Source of the DNA: Novosphingobium sp. B1
GTDB taxonomy: Bacteria > Pseudomonadota > Alphaproteobacteria > Sphingomonadales > Sphingomonadaceae
Direction: 5' to 3'
DNA: 64,000 nt
Assembly (NCBI RefSeq): GCF_900176395.1
Contig: NZ_FWXL01000005.1
Location: 248,001-312,000, forward strand
The translations under genes were made by a program, and so were the position numbers. The notes beneath the pieces are model-generated. The model saw only the letters and a list, made by a program, of their open reading frames with translations, had not been told where the DNA came from and did not search any database. The first letter of the stretch is position 1; every line of letters starts with the position of its first letter. Below are positions 6,966 to 15,214 of this stretch, in pieces.

Positions 6966-7874
6966 TTATGCCGCTTCTGCTGCTATTTCCTGCATCTGTT
7001 GGCGCAGCCATGTCAGTCCTGCATCGTCGGCGCGGGATTCATGAAATTGCATCATTTCCTGCATGCGCGGAAACGCGAAGGGCAAACGTGCCCATGCGAG
7101 ATTGAAGCGACGGGCGATCTGCCGGACGAGGCGCTCGTGAAGGACGGCCAGGCGCGGGGTGCCCTCGATGAACCAGGGCGCAGACGCGAAGCTCGATACG
7201 GTTACCTCGACCAGACGTTTGCGGCCCATGCGGGAAAGCGCAGAATCCGCAAATGCCGGGGTCCGGTTTGCGCCGAAGGCCACGGTGACATGTCCGGCGG
7301 CGTAGAAGTCCTCGACCGTCAGACCCTTGGAGAAAATGGGATTCTCCGCCCACCCGACGACGACCTGCTCTTCCTCGAACAGCACCTCGTGGGGGTGCCA
7401 TGTGGCAAGGAACGGCTCTGGCGTCACGAGCAGATCGGCCTTGCCCGCCTCAAGCTCGTTGGCACTGTGTTCGGTGGGCTGCATGATTTCCAGGCGGATG
7501 CCGGGCGCGGTGCGGGAAAAACGCTCGATCAGCGGCACCAGGACCGCGACCATGATGTAGTCCGAGCCGATGATGCGGAAGCGCCGGCTCGAGGTTGCCG
7601 GATCGAACGCGGTGGGCGTGGAGATTGCCCGTTCCACGCCACGCAGGGCCAGCTGGATCTGCGGGTGCAGGCCTTCTGCGAACGGCGTGGGGTGCATGCG
7701 CTTGCCCACGGCGACAACGATCTCGTTATCGAAGTAATCGCGCAACCGGCGCAGCGCGGCGCTGGTCGCCGGCTGGGTCAGTCCGATCCGCTCGGCAGCG
7801 CGGGTGACGCTGCGGGTTTCCATCAGCGCGTCGAACACGACGAGCAGGTTAAGATCCAGCCCCTTGAAGCGCAT
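6966..7874 (-). CDS. LysR-family transcriptional regulator
   Basis: A 302-residue LysR regulator. The N-terminal winged helix-turn-helix (DLNLLVVFDALMETRSVTRAAERIGLTQPATSAALRRL, residues about 6-44) resembles the NodD/LinR branch. A type 2 periplasmic-binding-protein fold fills residues about 90-300 and should bind an aromatic or acyl effector. It is divergent from the five-gene CoA-catabolic operon starting at 8038, and an inverted repeat sits between them, so it probably controls that operon and itself. The effector is unknown. Confidence 0.88.
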   Translation of the reverse strand: MRFKGLDLNLLVVFDALMETRSVTRAAERIGLTQPATSAALRRLRDYFDNEIVVAVGKRMHPTPFAEGLHPQIQLALRGVERAISTPTAFDPATSSRRFRIIGSDYIMVAVLVPLIERFSRTAPGIRLEIMQPTEHSANELEAGKADLLVTPEPFLATWHPHEVLFEEEQVVVGWAENPIFSKGLTVEDFYAAGHVTVAFGANRTPAFADSALSRMGRKRLVEVTVSSFASAPWFIEGTPRLAVLHERLVRQIARRFNLAWARLPFAFPRMQEMMQFHESRADDAGLTWLRQQMQEIAAEAA

Positions 7875-7893
7875 CGCCCTGCCCTCTCCTGAT

Positions 7894-7910
7894 CAATCGC
7901 GCGGTGATTG
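7894..7910. promoter_or_regulatory. Candidate LysR-type binding site
   Basis: Perfect inverted repeat CAATC-N7-GATTG, 20 bases before the lysR start and in the divergent promoter region of the CoA-catabolic operon. The geometry resembles LysR boxes. Other proteins could bind it; assignment is by position only. Confidence 0.4.
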
Positions 7911-8037
7911 GTAAAGCGTCCAGACCACAATTGGCGGTAATAGGAAAGCCTGTTTGGACAGGAGTGGCGGTAGCGGTTGAAATGGTTTAACCGGTCGCTT
8001 AACAACGGTGTCAACAAGACGCCTTTGGGAGATTCGG

Positions 8038-8955
8038 ATGGCCGGCGTGCTGGATGGAAGGGTTGTGGCCGTGACCGGCGCCGGGCGCGGTATCGGGCGC
8101 GAGATCGCACTGCTGTGCGCGCGCGAAGGCGCTGCGGTGGTCGTCAACGATCCGGGCGTGGCGCAAGGCGGCGATGGCGGGGATGCAGGCCCTGCGCAGA
8201 CGACGGTAAACGACATCGTGGCTGCGGGCGGCAAGGCCTGGGCCAATCTTGCGAGCGTGGCCGACCCGCTAGGTGCGGCGAGCATCGTCGAGGATGCCGT
8301 GCAGCGGTTCGGGCGGATCGATGCAGTGGTCAACAATGCCGGCATCCTGCGCGACACGATCTGGCACAAGATGTCCTACGAGGACTGGACCAGCGTGATC
8401 GACGTCAACCTGACCGGCGCGTTCAATGTCTCGAAGGCGGCGACGCCCTACTTCCGCGAGCAGTCCTCGGGCAGCTTCATCCACTTCACCTCGACCTCGG
8501 GACTGATCGGCAACATCGGCCAGGCGAATTATTCCGCGGCGAAGCTGGGCCTTGTCGCGATGTCGCAGTCGATCGCGCTCGACATGGCGCGCTGGGGCGT
8601 GCGTTCGAACTGCATCGCGCCATTTGCGTGGAGCCGCATGACCGCCTCGATCCCGGCGGAAACGCCCGAGCAGAAGGAGCGGGTGGAGCGCCTGCAGACG
8701 ATGAGCGCGGACAAGATCGCGCCGCTGGTGGCCTATCTGGCCTCGGACCTTTCGAAGGACGTCACCAACCAGATCTTCTCGGTGCGCAAGAACGAGATCC
8801 TGCTGTTCGACAAGCCGCGCCCGGTGCGCTCGATGGTCAAGCTGGAGGGCTGGACACCCGCCGCCATCGCCGAAGAGCTGATCCCGGCGTTCAGACCCGC
8901 TTTTGCGCGTGCCGACGAGGTTTCGGCGCACGTATTCCCTTATGATCCTGTTTGA
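8038..8955 (+). CDS. Short-chain dehydrogenase/reductase (acyl-CoA pathway)
   Basis: A 305-residue SDR oxidoreductase. It has the NAD(P) motif TGAGRGIG (residues 13-20), NNAG at 99-102 and the catalytic triad Ser in STSG, Tyr165 and Lys169 (NYSAAK). At 305 residues it is longer than classical SDRs and resembles those in hydroxyacyl-CoA pathways. ATG 8038 is preferred over an upstream start because GGGAG lies seven bases before it. First gene of an operon with two acyl-CoA dehydrogenases, a CoA-transferase and a thiolase, so it probably oxidises a 3-hydroxyacyl-CoA intermediate (inference). Confidence 0.87.
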   Translation: MAGVLDGRVVAVTGAGRGIGREIALLCAREGAAVVVNDPGVAQGGDGGDAGPAQTTVNDIVAAGGKAWANLASVADPLGAASIVEDAVQRFGRIDAVVNNAGILRDTIWHKMSYEDWTSVIDVNLTGAFNVSKAATPYFREQSSGSFIHFTSTSGLIGNIGQANYSAAKLGLVAMSQSIALDMARWGVRSNCIAPFAWSRMTASIPAETPEQKERVERLQTMSADKIAPLVAYLASDLSKDVTNQIFSVRKNEILLFDKPRPVRSMVKLEGWTPAAIAEELIPAFRPAFARADEVSAHVFPYDPV

Positions 8956-8967
8956 GGAATTTCCGAC

Positions 8968-10152
8968 ATGGCCAGCGTGAACCCCGGTATGGACCCCGAA
9001 ATCTTCGAGCAGTTTCTTGAGCAATTGCGCCGCTATGTGCGCGAGCGGCTGATCCCGGCGGAAGAGGAGGTCATCGCCAATGACCGCATTCCGGACGAGA
9101 TCCTCGACGAGATGCGCGAGATGGGCCTGTTCGGCATCACCATCCCCGAGGAGTTCGGCGGCGCCGGCATGAACATCAGCCAATACATTACCACGGTGAT
9201 GCACATGGCCTATGCCTCGCCCGCCTACCGCTCCACCGTGTCGATCAACATCGGCATGACTGGCAGCGCGATCAAGAACTACGGCACGGCCGAACAGAAG
9301 GCCGAATGGCTGCCGCGCATCGCCAGCGGCGAGATCGCCTGCTTCGGCCTGACCGAGCCGGGTTCGGGATCGGACAGTGCCGCCATGCAGACGACGGCGG
9401 TGCGCGATGGCAATGGCTACAGGCTCAACGGCACCAAGCGTTACATCACCAACAGCCCATGGGCGAAGATCGGGCTGATCATGGCGCGCACTTCAAAGGA
9501 GGCCCTGCCCAAAAACGCACACGTATCGGCGTTCATCGTCGATATGAGCACGCCCGGGATCACTGTGGGCAAGCCCGACAAGAAGATGGGTCAATCTGGC
9601 GCACACATTGCCGACGTGATCATGGAGGACGTGCACATTCCCGGCTCGGCGCTGGTCGGCGGCGAGGAAGGGCGCGGCTTCCAGATCGCGATGCAGAGCC
9701 TGGACAACGGGCGGCTTTCGGTGGCGGGCATGGGCGTCGGCATGGGGCGGCGCGCGCTCGATACCGCGATCCGCTATGCCAACGAGCGCAAGGCCTTCGG
9801 TGAGCCGATCGCCAACTTCCAGTTGATCCAGGCAATGCTGGCCGACAGCGAGGCCGAGCTTTACGCCGCCGAATGCATGATCGCCGATGCCTGTGCGCGG
9901 GCCGACCGCGGCGAGAATATCCAGCGCAAGGCAGCAGCGGCCAAACTGTTCTCGTCCGAGGCCTGCGGGCGCGTGGTCGACCGCTGCGTGCAGGTGTTCG
10001 GCGGAGCGGGCTACCTTGCCGAATATCCGGCTGAGCGCTTCTTCCGCGATGCACGCATCCTGCGCATCTACGAAGGCACCAGCCAGATCATGCAGTTGCA
10101 GATCGCCAAGCACCTGCTGCGCGAGTTCGCCGCCGAAGGTTCGGTCTGGTAA
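8968..10152 (+). CDS. Acyl-CoA dehydrogenase (first of operon)
   Basis: A 394-residue FAD-dependent acyl-CoA dehydrogenase, introducing an alpha-beta double bond into an acyl-CoA. The signature FGLTEPGSGSDSAAM and the second one, QVFGGAGYLAEYPAERFFRD, are present, and the catalytic base is Glu369 in RIYEGTSQ, as in short and branched-chain enzymes. It starts 12 bases after the SDR gene with GAGG upstream. The chain or ring specificity cannot be read from the sequence. Confidence 0.93.
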   Translation: MASVNPGMDPEIFEQFLEQLRRYVRERLIPAEEEVIANDRIPDEILDEMREMGLFGITIPEEFGGAGMNISQYITTVMHMAYASPAYRSTVSINIGMTGSAIKNYGTAEQKAEWLPRIASGEIACFGLTEPGSGSDSAAMQTTAVRDGNGYRLNGTKRYITNSPWAKIGLIMARTSKEALPKNAHVSAFIVDMSTPGITVGKPDKKMGQSGAHIADVIMEDVHIPGSALVGGEEGRGFQIAMQSLDNGRLSVAGMGVGMGRRALDTAIRYANERKAFGEPIANFQLIQAMLADSEAELYAAECMIADACARADRGENIQRKAAAAKLFSSEACGRVVDRCVQVFGGAGYLAEYPAERFFRDARILRIYEGTSQIMQLQIAKHLLREFAAEGSVW

Positions 10153-10156
10153 GCCG

Positions 10157-11389
10157 ATGTACCAGCTGCTTTCCGGGCTATCGATCGTCGAGGTTTCCTC
10201 GTTCGTCGCCTCGCCGACGGCGGGACTCTATTGCGCGCAGATGGGCGCAGAGGTGATCCGCATCGACGATCGGCGCGGAGGGCTGGACTACAAGCGCTAC
10301 ATGATGACGCGCGAGGGGCGCTCGCTGTCATGGGAGAACCTGAACCGCGCGAAGAAGAGCGTGGCGCTCGACCTGCAGACGGGCGAAGGGCGCGAACTGG
10401 CGGTGGAACTGGCCCGCAAGACCGGGCAGGTCATCACCAACCTGCCACTGGAAAGCTTCATGGCGCATGACCGGATCGCCGCCGGAAGGCCCGATCTTGT
10501 CTCTGTACGGATCATGGGTTGGCATGACGGGCGGCAGGCGATGGACTTCACGGTCAACGCCGCGGCAGGTTATCCGTTGATGACGGGGCCAGAGGAATGG
10601 GACGCTCGCACCGCACCGCCGGTGAACCAGATCCTGCCGGCGTGGGATTTCATCACCGGGGCCTATTGCGCCTTTGCCCTGCTGGCAGGCCTGAGACACC
10701 GCGATGCCACCGGGCAGGGCAGCGAATTGCGCGTGCCGCTGGGCGACGTGGCCATCGGCACGGCGTTCAATGCCGGGGCGGCAGCGGAAATGCTCTATCG
10801 CGGGGATGACCGCGAACGCATCGGCAATGCCATCTGGGGTGCGTTCGGGCGAGATTTCCGCAGCGGCGACGGCCAGCGCTTCATGGTCGCCGCGCTGACG
10901 CCGAAACAATGGAAGGCGACTGTCGAGGCTTTCGGGCTGACCGACGACCTTTCGGCAGTCGAGGCCGAACTGGGCGTGGATTTTGCGGCAAGTGACCACT
11001 ACCGCTTCGTCCATCGCCACCGGCTGTTCTCGATGTTCCAGGAGGCGGCGGAGCGGTTCAGCTATGCCGATCTTGCTGCACGGCTGACCCGGGCGGGCGC
11101 GACATTCGAGCGCTATCGCACGATGTACGAAATGGCGCACGATCCCGACCTGGTCACGAACAACCCGCTGTTCGGCCCCTCGCCCGCCAACCCGAGCGGC
11201 TTCGAATATCCCGCGCCGCGCAGCTTTGCCAACATTCCGCAAAGCGAGGCGGGCGATCCGCAGCCAGCACCCTATCTTGGCGAGCATAGCGAGGAAGTGC
11301 TGGCCGAGCGGCTGGGCATGGCCTCCGGCGAGATTGCCGCACTGATCGACAAGGGCGTTGTCGCCACTTCAGACAAGGAATCCGCATGA
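10157..11389 (+). CDS. Class III (CaiB/BaiF) CoA-transferase
   Basis: A 410-residue family III CoA-transferase. The N-terminal Rossmann-type start (LSGLSIVEVSSFVASPTAGLYCAQMGAEVIRID) and NLNRAKKSVALDL are typical. Asp164 in PAWDFITGAYCA is the expected catalytic aspartate that carries the acyl anhydride. Such enzymes move CoA from a donor thioester to a free acid, so this is the likely activation step of the pathway. ATG 10157 lies four bases after the dehydrogenase stop, and the 3' end overlaps the thiolase start by four bases. Confidence 0.9.
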   Translation: MYQLLSGLSIVEVSSFVASPTAGLYCAQMGAEVIRIDDRRGGLDYKRYMMTREGRSLSWENLNRAKKSVALDLQTGEGRELAVELARKTGQVITNLPLESFMAHDRIAAGRPDLVSVRIMGWHDGRQAMDFTVNAAAGYPLMTGPEEWDARTAPPVNQILPAWDFITGAYCAFALLAGLRHRDATGQGSELRVPLGDVAIGTAFNAGAAAEMLYRGDDRERIGNAIWGAFGRDFRSGDGQRFMVAALTPKQWKATVEAFGLTDDLSAVEAELGVDFAASDHYRFVHRHRLFSMFQEAAERFSYADLAARLTRAGATFERYRTMYEMAHDPDLVTNNPLFGPSPANPSGFEYPAPRSFANIPQSEAGDPQPAPYLGEHSEEVLAERLGMASGEIAALIDKGVVATSDKESA

Positions 11390-12597
11390 CTCTTCGTAGA
11401 GCCGCCATCGTCGCCCCGATCCGTACCGCCGTTGGCAAGTTCGGTGGCTCGCTGTCCTCGCTTACAGCAGGGCAGCTTGGCGCCACGATCCTGACCGCGC
11501 TGATGGAGCGGACGAAGATCGATCCTGCCCGCGTGGACGATGTGATCTTTGCGCAAGGGTATGGCAACGGCGAGGCACCGTGCATCTCGCACTGGTCGTG
11601 GCTTCTGGCGGGACTGCCCGAGGAAGTGCCCGGCTACCAGCTCGACCGGCGTTGCGGCTCCGGCCTGCAGGCCATCGTCAATGCGGCGATGATGGTGCAG
11701 ACCGGGGTCTCCGACGTGGTCGTGGCGGGCGGCGTGGAATCGATGTCCAACGTCGAGCACTACACGACCGACGTACGCAAGGGGGTGCGCGCAGGCTCGC
11801 TGACCCTGCATGACCGGCTGACGCGCGGGCGCGTGATGAGTCAGCCGATCGAGCGCTATGGCGTGATATCCGGCATGATCGAGACGGCGGAGAATCTGGC
11901 GAAGGACTTCGGCATCAGCCGCGAGGCTTGCGATGCCTACGCCGTGCGCAGCCACCAGCGCGCGGCGGCAGCATGGGCCGGAGGCCTGTTCGACGATGAG
12001 CTGGTGCCGGTGAGCATTCCGCAGAAGAAGGGCGATCCTGTGACCTTCGCGCATGACGAGGGCTATCGCGCCGATGCGACGATGGAGACGCTGGCCAAGC
12101 TGAAACCTTTGGAGAAGGGCGTTGTCACCGCAGGCAATGCCAGCCAGCAGAACGATGCGGCTGCGGCCTGTCTGGTCGTGGCCGAGGACAAGCTGGACGA
12201 ACTGGGGCTGGAGCCGATCGCGTGGTTCCATTCGTGGGCCGCGGCGGGCTGCGATCCCAGCCGCATGGGCTATGGCCCGGTGCCCGCAACCCAGCGGCTG
12301 TTTGCGCGCAACGGCCTTTCATGGGGCGATATCGACCTGATCGAACTGAACGAGGCCTTTGCGCCACAAGTGCTTGCCTGCCTGAAGGGTTGGGGCTGGT
12401 CGGACGACGACAGCCGACACGAAATGCTCAACGTCAACGGATCGGGGATTTCGCTGGGCCACCCCATCGGCGCGACCGGCGGGCGCATCCTTGCCAACCT
12501 GACGCGCGAATTGCAGCGGCGCGGTGGTCGCTATGGGCTGGAGACGATGTGCATAGGCGGCGGCCAGGGCATCGCAGCCGTGTTTGAGGCCGCCTGA
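11386..12597 (+). CDS. Acetyl-CoA acetyltransferase (thiolase)
   Basis: A 403-residue thiolase that cleaves a 3-ketoacyl-CoA with CoA. The nucleophile Cys90 is in LDRRCGSGLQA, the His block is NEAFAPQ, and the C-terminal GHPIGATGGRI and CIGGGQG motifs carry the second His and Cys. The ATGA overlap with the CoA-transferase and the TGATG overlap with the next dehydrogenase indicate translational coupling. It would complete a beta-oxidation-like round in this operon. Confidence 0.93.
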   Translation: MTLRRAAIVAPIRTAVGKFGGSLSSLTAGQLGATILTALMERTKIDPARVDDVIFAQGYGNGEAPCISHWSWLLAGLPEEVPGYQLDRRCGSGLQAIVNAAMMVQTGVSDVVVAGGVESMSNVEHYTTDVRKGVRAGSLTLHDRLTRGRVMSQPIERYGVISGMIETAENLAKDFGISREACDAYAVRSHQRAAAAWAGGLFDDELVPVSIPQKKGDPVTFAHDEGYRADATMETLAKLKPLEKGVVTAGNASQQNDAAAACLVVAEDKLDELGLEPIAWFHSWAAAGCDPSRMGYGPVPATQRLFARNGLSWGDIDLIELNEAFAPQVLACLKGWGWSDDDSRHEMLNVNGSGISLGHPIGATGGRILANLTRELQRRGGRYGLETMCIGGGQGIAAVFEAA

Positions 12598-13766
12598 TGA
12601 TCCTCTCGCCCTACGACTCCGAAGACCATGGCGAGATCCGTGAGGGCGTGCGCAAGCTGTGTGCGAAGTTTCCCGGCGAATACTGGCGCAAGCTGGACGA
12701 GAAACGCGAATATCCGACGGAGTTCGTCAATGGGCTGACGGAGGCGGGCTGGCTTTCGGTGCTGATCCCGGAGGAATACGGCGGATCGGGCCTTGGCCTT
12801 TCGGCAGCGGCAGCGATCCTCGAGACGATCCAATCCGAGGGGGGCAACGGCGGCGCCTGCCACGCGCAGATGTACATCATGGGCACGATCCTTCGGCACG
12901 GCTCGGAGGAGCAGAAGCGCCAGTACCTGCCGAAGATCGCGAGTGGCGAATTGCGCCTGCAGGCCTTCGGGGTGACGGAGCCGACCAGCGGGACCGATAC
13001 GACCAGCTTGCGCACCTTCGCGCGGCGCGAGGGCGACGAGTACGTGGTCAACGGCCAGAAGATCTGGACCAGCCGGGCCGAGCATTCCGACCTCATGCTG
13101 CTGCTGGCGCGCACTACCCCGCGCGATGAGGTGGCGAAGAAGACCGACGGGCTTTCGGTGTTCATCGTCGACATGCGCGAAGTGGTGGGCAAATCGCTCA
13201 CCATCCGGCCGATCCGTACGATGATGAACCACGCGACGACCGAAGTGTTCTTCGACAACATGCGTATCCCGGTAGCGAACCTGCTGGGCGAAGAGGGCAA
13301 GGGCTTCCGCTATATCCTCTCCGGCATGAACGCCGAGCGCGTGCTGATCGCGGCGGAGTGCGTGGGCGATGCCAAGTGGTTCACGCGGGCTTCGGTGAAC
13401 TACGCCGGGGAGCGGCAGGTGTTTGGCCGCGCCATCGGGGCGAACCAAGGCGTCGCCTTCCCCATCGCCAAGGCTTACGCAAACATGCGTGCTGCCGAGC
13501 TGATGATGCGCGAGGCAGCGCGGATGTACGAGGCGGGGCTGCCGATGGGCGCGGAGGCCAACATGGCCAAGATGCTCGCCGCCGATGCCTCGTGGGAGGC
13601 GGGCAACGCTTGCGTCCAGACGCACGGCGGCTTCGGCTTTGCCGAGGAATACGACGTGGAGCGCAAGCTGCGCGAGACGCGGCTCTATCAGGTTGCGCCG
13701 ATCAGCACGAACCTGATCCTGTCGTTCCTCGCAGAGCATGTGCTGGGGCTGCCGCGCAGCTATTGA
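12597..13766 (+). CDS. Acyl-CoA dehydrogenase (last of operon)
   Basis: A 389-residue acyl-CoA dehydrogenase-family protein. FGVTEPTSGTDTTS and QTHGGFGFAEEYDVERKLRE match the two family signatures. At the usual catalytic Glu position (YEG in the first dehydrogenase) it reads RLYQVAPISTN, so Gln365 replaces Glu. Either the base is elsewhere, as in isovaleryl-type enzymes, or the enzyme has another role. The start overlaps the thiolase stop by one base. It ends the operon; a convergent efflux gene follows after 38 bases. Confidence 0.9.
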   Translation: MILSPYDSEDHGEIREGVRKLCAKFPGEYWRKLDEKREYPTEFVNGLTEAGWLSVLIPEEYGGSGLGLSAAAAILETIQSEGGNGGACHAQMYIMGTILRHGSEEQKRQYLPKIASGELRLQAFGVTEPTSGTDTTSLRTFARREGDEYVVNGQKIWTSRAEHSDLMLLLARTTPRDEVAKKTDGLSVFIVDMREVVGKSLTIRPIRTMMNHATTEVFFDNMRIPVANLLGEEGKGFRYILSGMNAERVLIAAECVGDAKWFTRASVNYAGERQVFGRAIGANQGVAFPIAKAYANMRAAELMMREAARMYEAGLPMGAEANMAKMLAADASWEAGNACVQTHGGFGFAEEYDVERKLRETRLYQVAPISTNLILSFLAEHVLGLPRSY

Positions 13767-13804
13767 GCCTTGCGGGGGGTGCGGTCAGCGTACGCCCGCT
13801 GGCG

Positions 13805-15214
13805 TCAGCGTGGCGGCTGCCCGGTGTTCTCCACCAAACCGCCGCCAAGGGCGCGATAGAGTTCGACCATGTTGCTGGCCTTGGTCAGGCGTGCCGAGAC
13901 GAGCGACTGGCGGGCATTGTAAAGCGTGCGCTGTGCATCGAGGGGTTCGAGATAGGTCGCCACACCTAAATCGTAACGCAACTGGCTGAGGCGGTAGGCG
14001 GTGGCGGCATTGGCTTCGAGCGAGGTCTGGGCGCGGATGCTTTCATCGATTGTGCCACGGCGGGCGAGCGCATCCGCGACTTCGCGGAAGGCCGTCTGGA
14101 TGGTGCGCTCGTAAGTGGCCAGCGCCGCCTCGCGCGAGGCTTTGGCGGCGGCAAGGTTCCCGGCAGTGGCGCCGCCATCGAACAGGCGTTGGCGCACGGC
14201 CGCATTGGCGGTCTTCTGGAAGGTGCCATCGGAAAAGATGCTGGTCAGCCCGGCGCTGGCAAAGCCGAGCAGCCCGGTCAGCGACAGCGCGGGGAAAAAC
14301 GCTGCGCGGGCTGCACCGATATCGGCATAAGTTGCACGCAGATCATGTTCGGCAGCCAGCACGTCGGGACGGCGCAGCAGGACTTGGGAGGACAATCCGA
14401 TCGGCAGGGCATCGCGCAATTGGTCGCCCTGCCCCAGCGTGGCCGGAAGCAAATCATCCGCGACGGTGCTGCCGACGATGAGATCGAGCGCGTTGCGCGA
14501 CTGCGCAAGGTTGGTGCGCAGGTCGGCGACGTTGGCCTCTGCGGTGTTGAGCGCGGCGGTGGCGGTGGCCACATCCAGCTTCGTGCCGATGCCGTTGGCC
14601 TCGCGCCGCTGGTTGACCGTCAGGGTCTGGCGGCGGGTGGCAAGAGTTTCCTCGGCAATGCGCAGGGCATCGGACGTCGCAGCATAGCTGAGCCAGGCGC
14701 TGGCAGCTTCGGCGACGAGCGCGATCTGCGTTGACTTGCGGCCCTCGTCGGTAGCGAGATAGCTTTGCAGCGCGCTTTCGCTCTGGTTGCGCAGACGCCC
14801 CCACAGATCGATCTCGTAGGCGCTGGAGCCGGCCTGGACGAGGAAATTGTCGGTCACGCGGCCTTGCGTGCCCTGCACTGCCGAAAGCGTGGCCGACGCG
14901 TTGACGATGGGGAACAGCGCAGCGCGATTGACGCGATAGAGTGCGCGGGCGCGTTCGACGTTGGCGAGCGTAGCGCGCAGGTTGCGATTGCCAGCAAGCG
15001 CACGTTCGATCACCTGCTGCAGGCGCGCATCGGTGAAGAAATCGCGCCACCCCAGCGCGTCCGCCGTCGTTTCGCCCGATGGCAGTGCGGCGTAGGCCCC
15101 GCCCTGAGGCAGCGACTGTGGTACCGGCGCGGTGGGCTGAACGTACTTCGGCGCAAAGTTGCAGGCGCTCAGCGCAAGCGCGGGAAGCGTGGCGAGAAGG
15201 GCGCGGCTGTTCAT
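13805..15214 (-). CDS. Outer-membrane efflux lipoprotein, NodT/OprM-like
   Basis: A 469-residue TolC-type channel of the NodT lipoprotein family. The lipobox is LALSAC with Cys18 as the lipidation site. Two repeated OEP domains follow; the GSSAYEIDLWGRLRNQSESA and LRRPDVLAAEHDLRA blocks are diagnostic. It forms the outer-membrane exit duct of the RND pump encoded just upstream, whose stop codon it overlaps by four bases. The substrate range is unknown. Confidence 0.93.
   Translation of the reverse strand: MNSRALLATLPALALSACNFAPKYVQPTAPVPQSLPQGGAYAALPSGETTADALGWRDFFTDARLQQVIERALAGNRNLRATLANVERARALYRVNRAALFPIVNASATLSAVQGTQGRVTDNFLVQAGSSAYEIDLWGRLRNQSESALQSYLATDEGRKSTQIALVAEAASAWLSYAATSDALRIAEETLATRRQTLTVNQRREANGIGTKLDVATATAALNTAEANVADLRTNLAQSRNALDLIVGSTVADDLLPATLGQGDQLRDALPIGLSSQVLLRRPDVLAAEHDLRATYADIGAARAAFFPALSLTGLLGFASAGLTSIFSDGTFQKTANAAVRQRLFDGGATAGNLAAAKASREAALATYERTIQTAFREVADALARRGTIDESIRAQTSLEANAATAYRLSQLRYDLGVATYLEPLDAQRTLYNARQSLVSARLTKASNMVELYRALGGGLVENTGQPPR

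Noticed and set aside
6948..7892. 314-residue plus-strand frame
   Set aside because: Antisense to the LysR gene, low-complexity Arg/Gly-rich translation.
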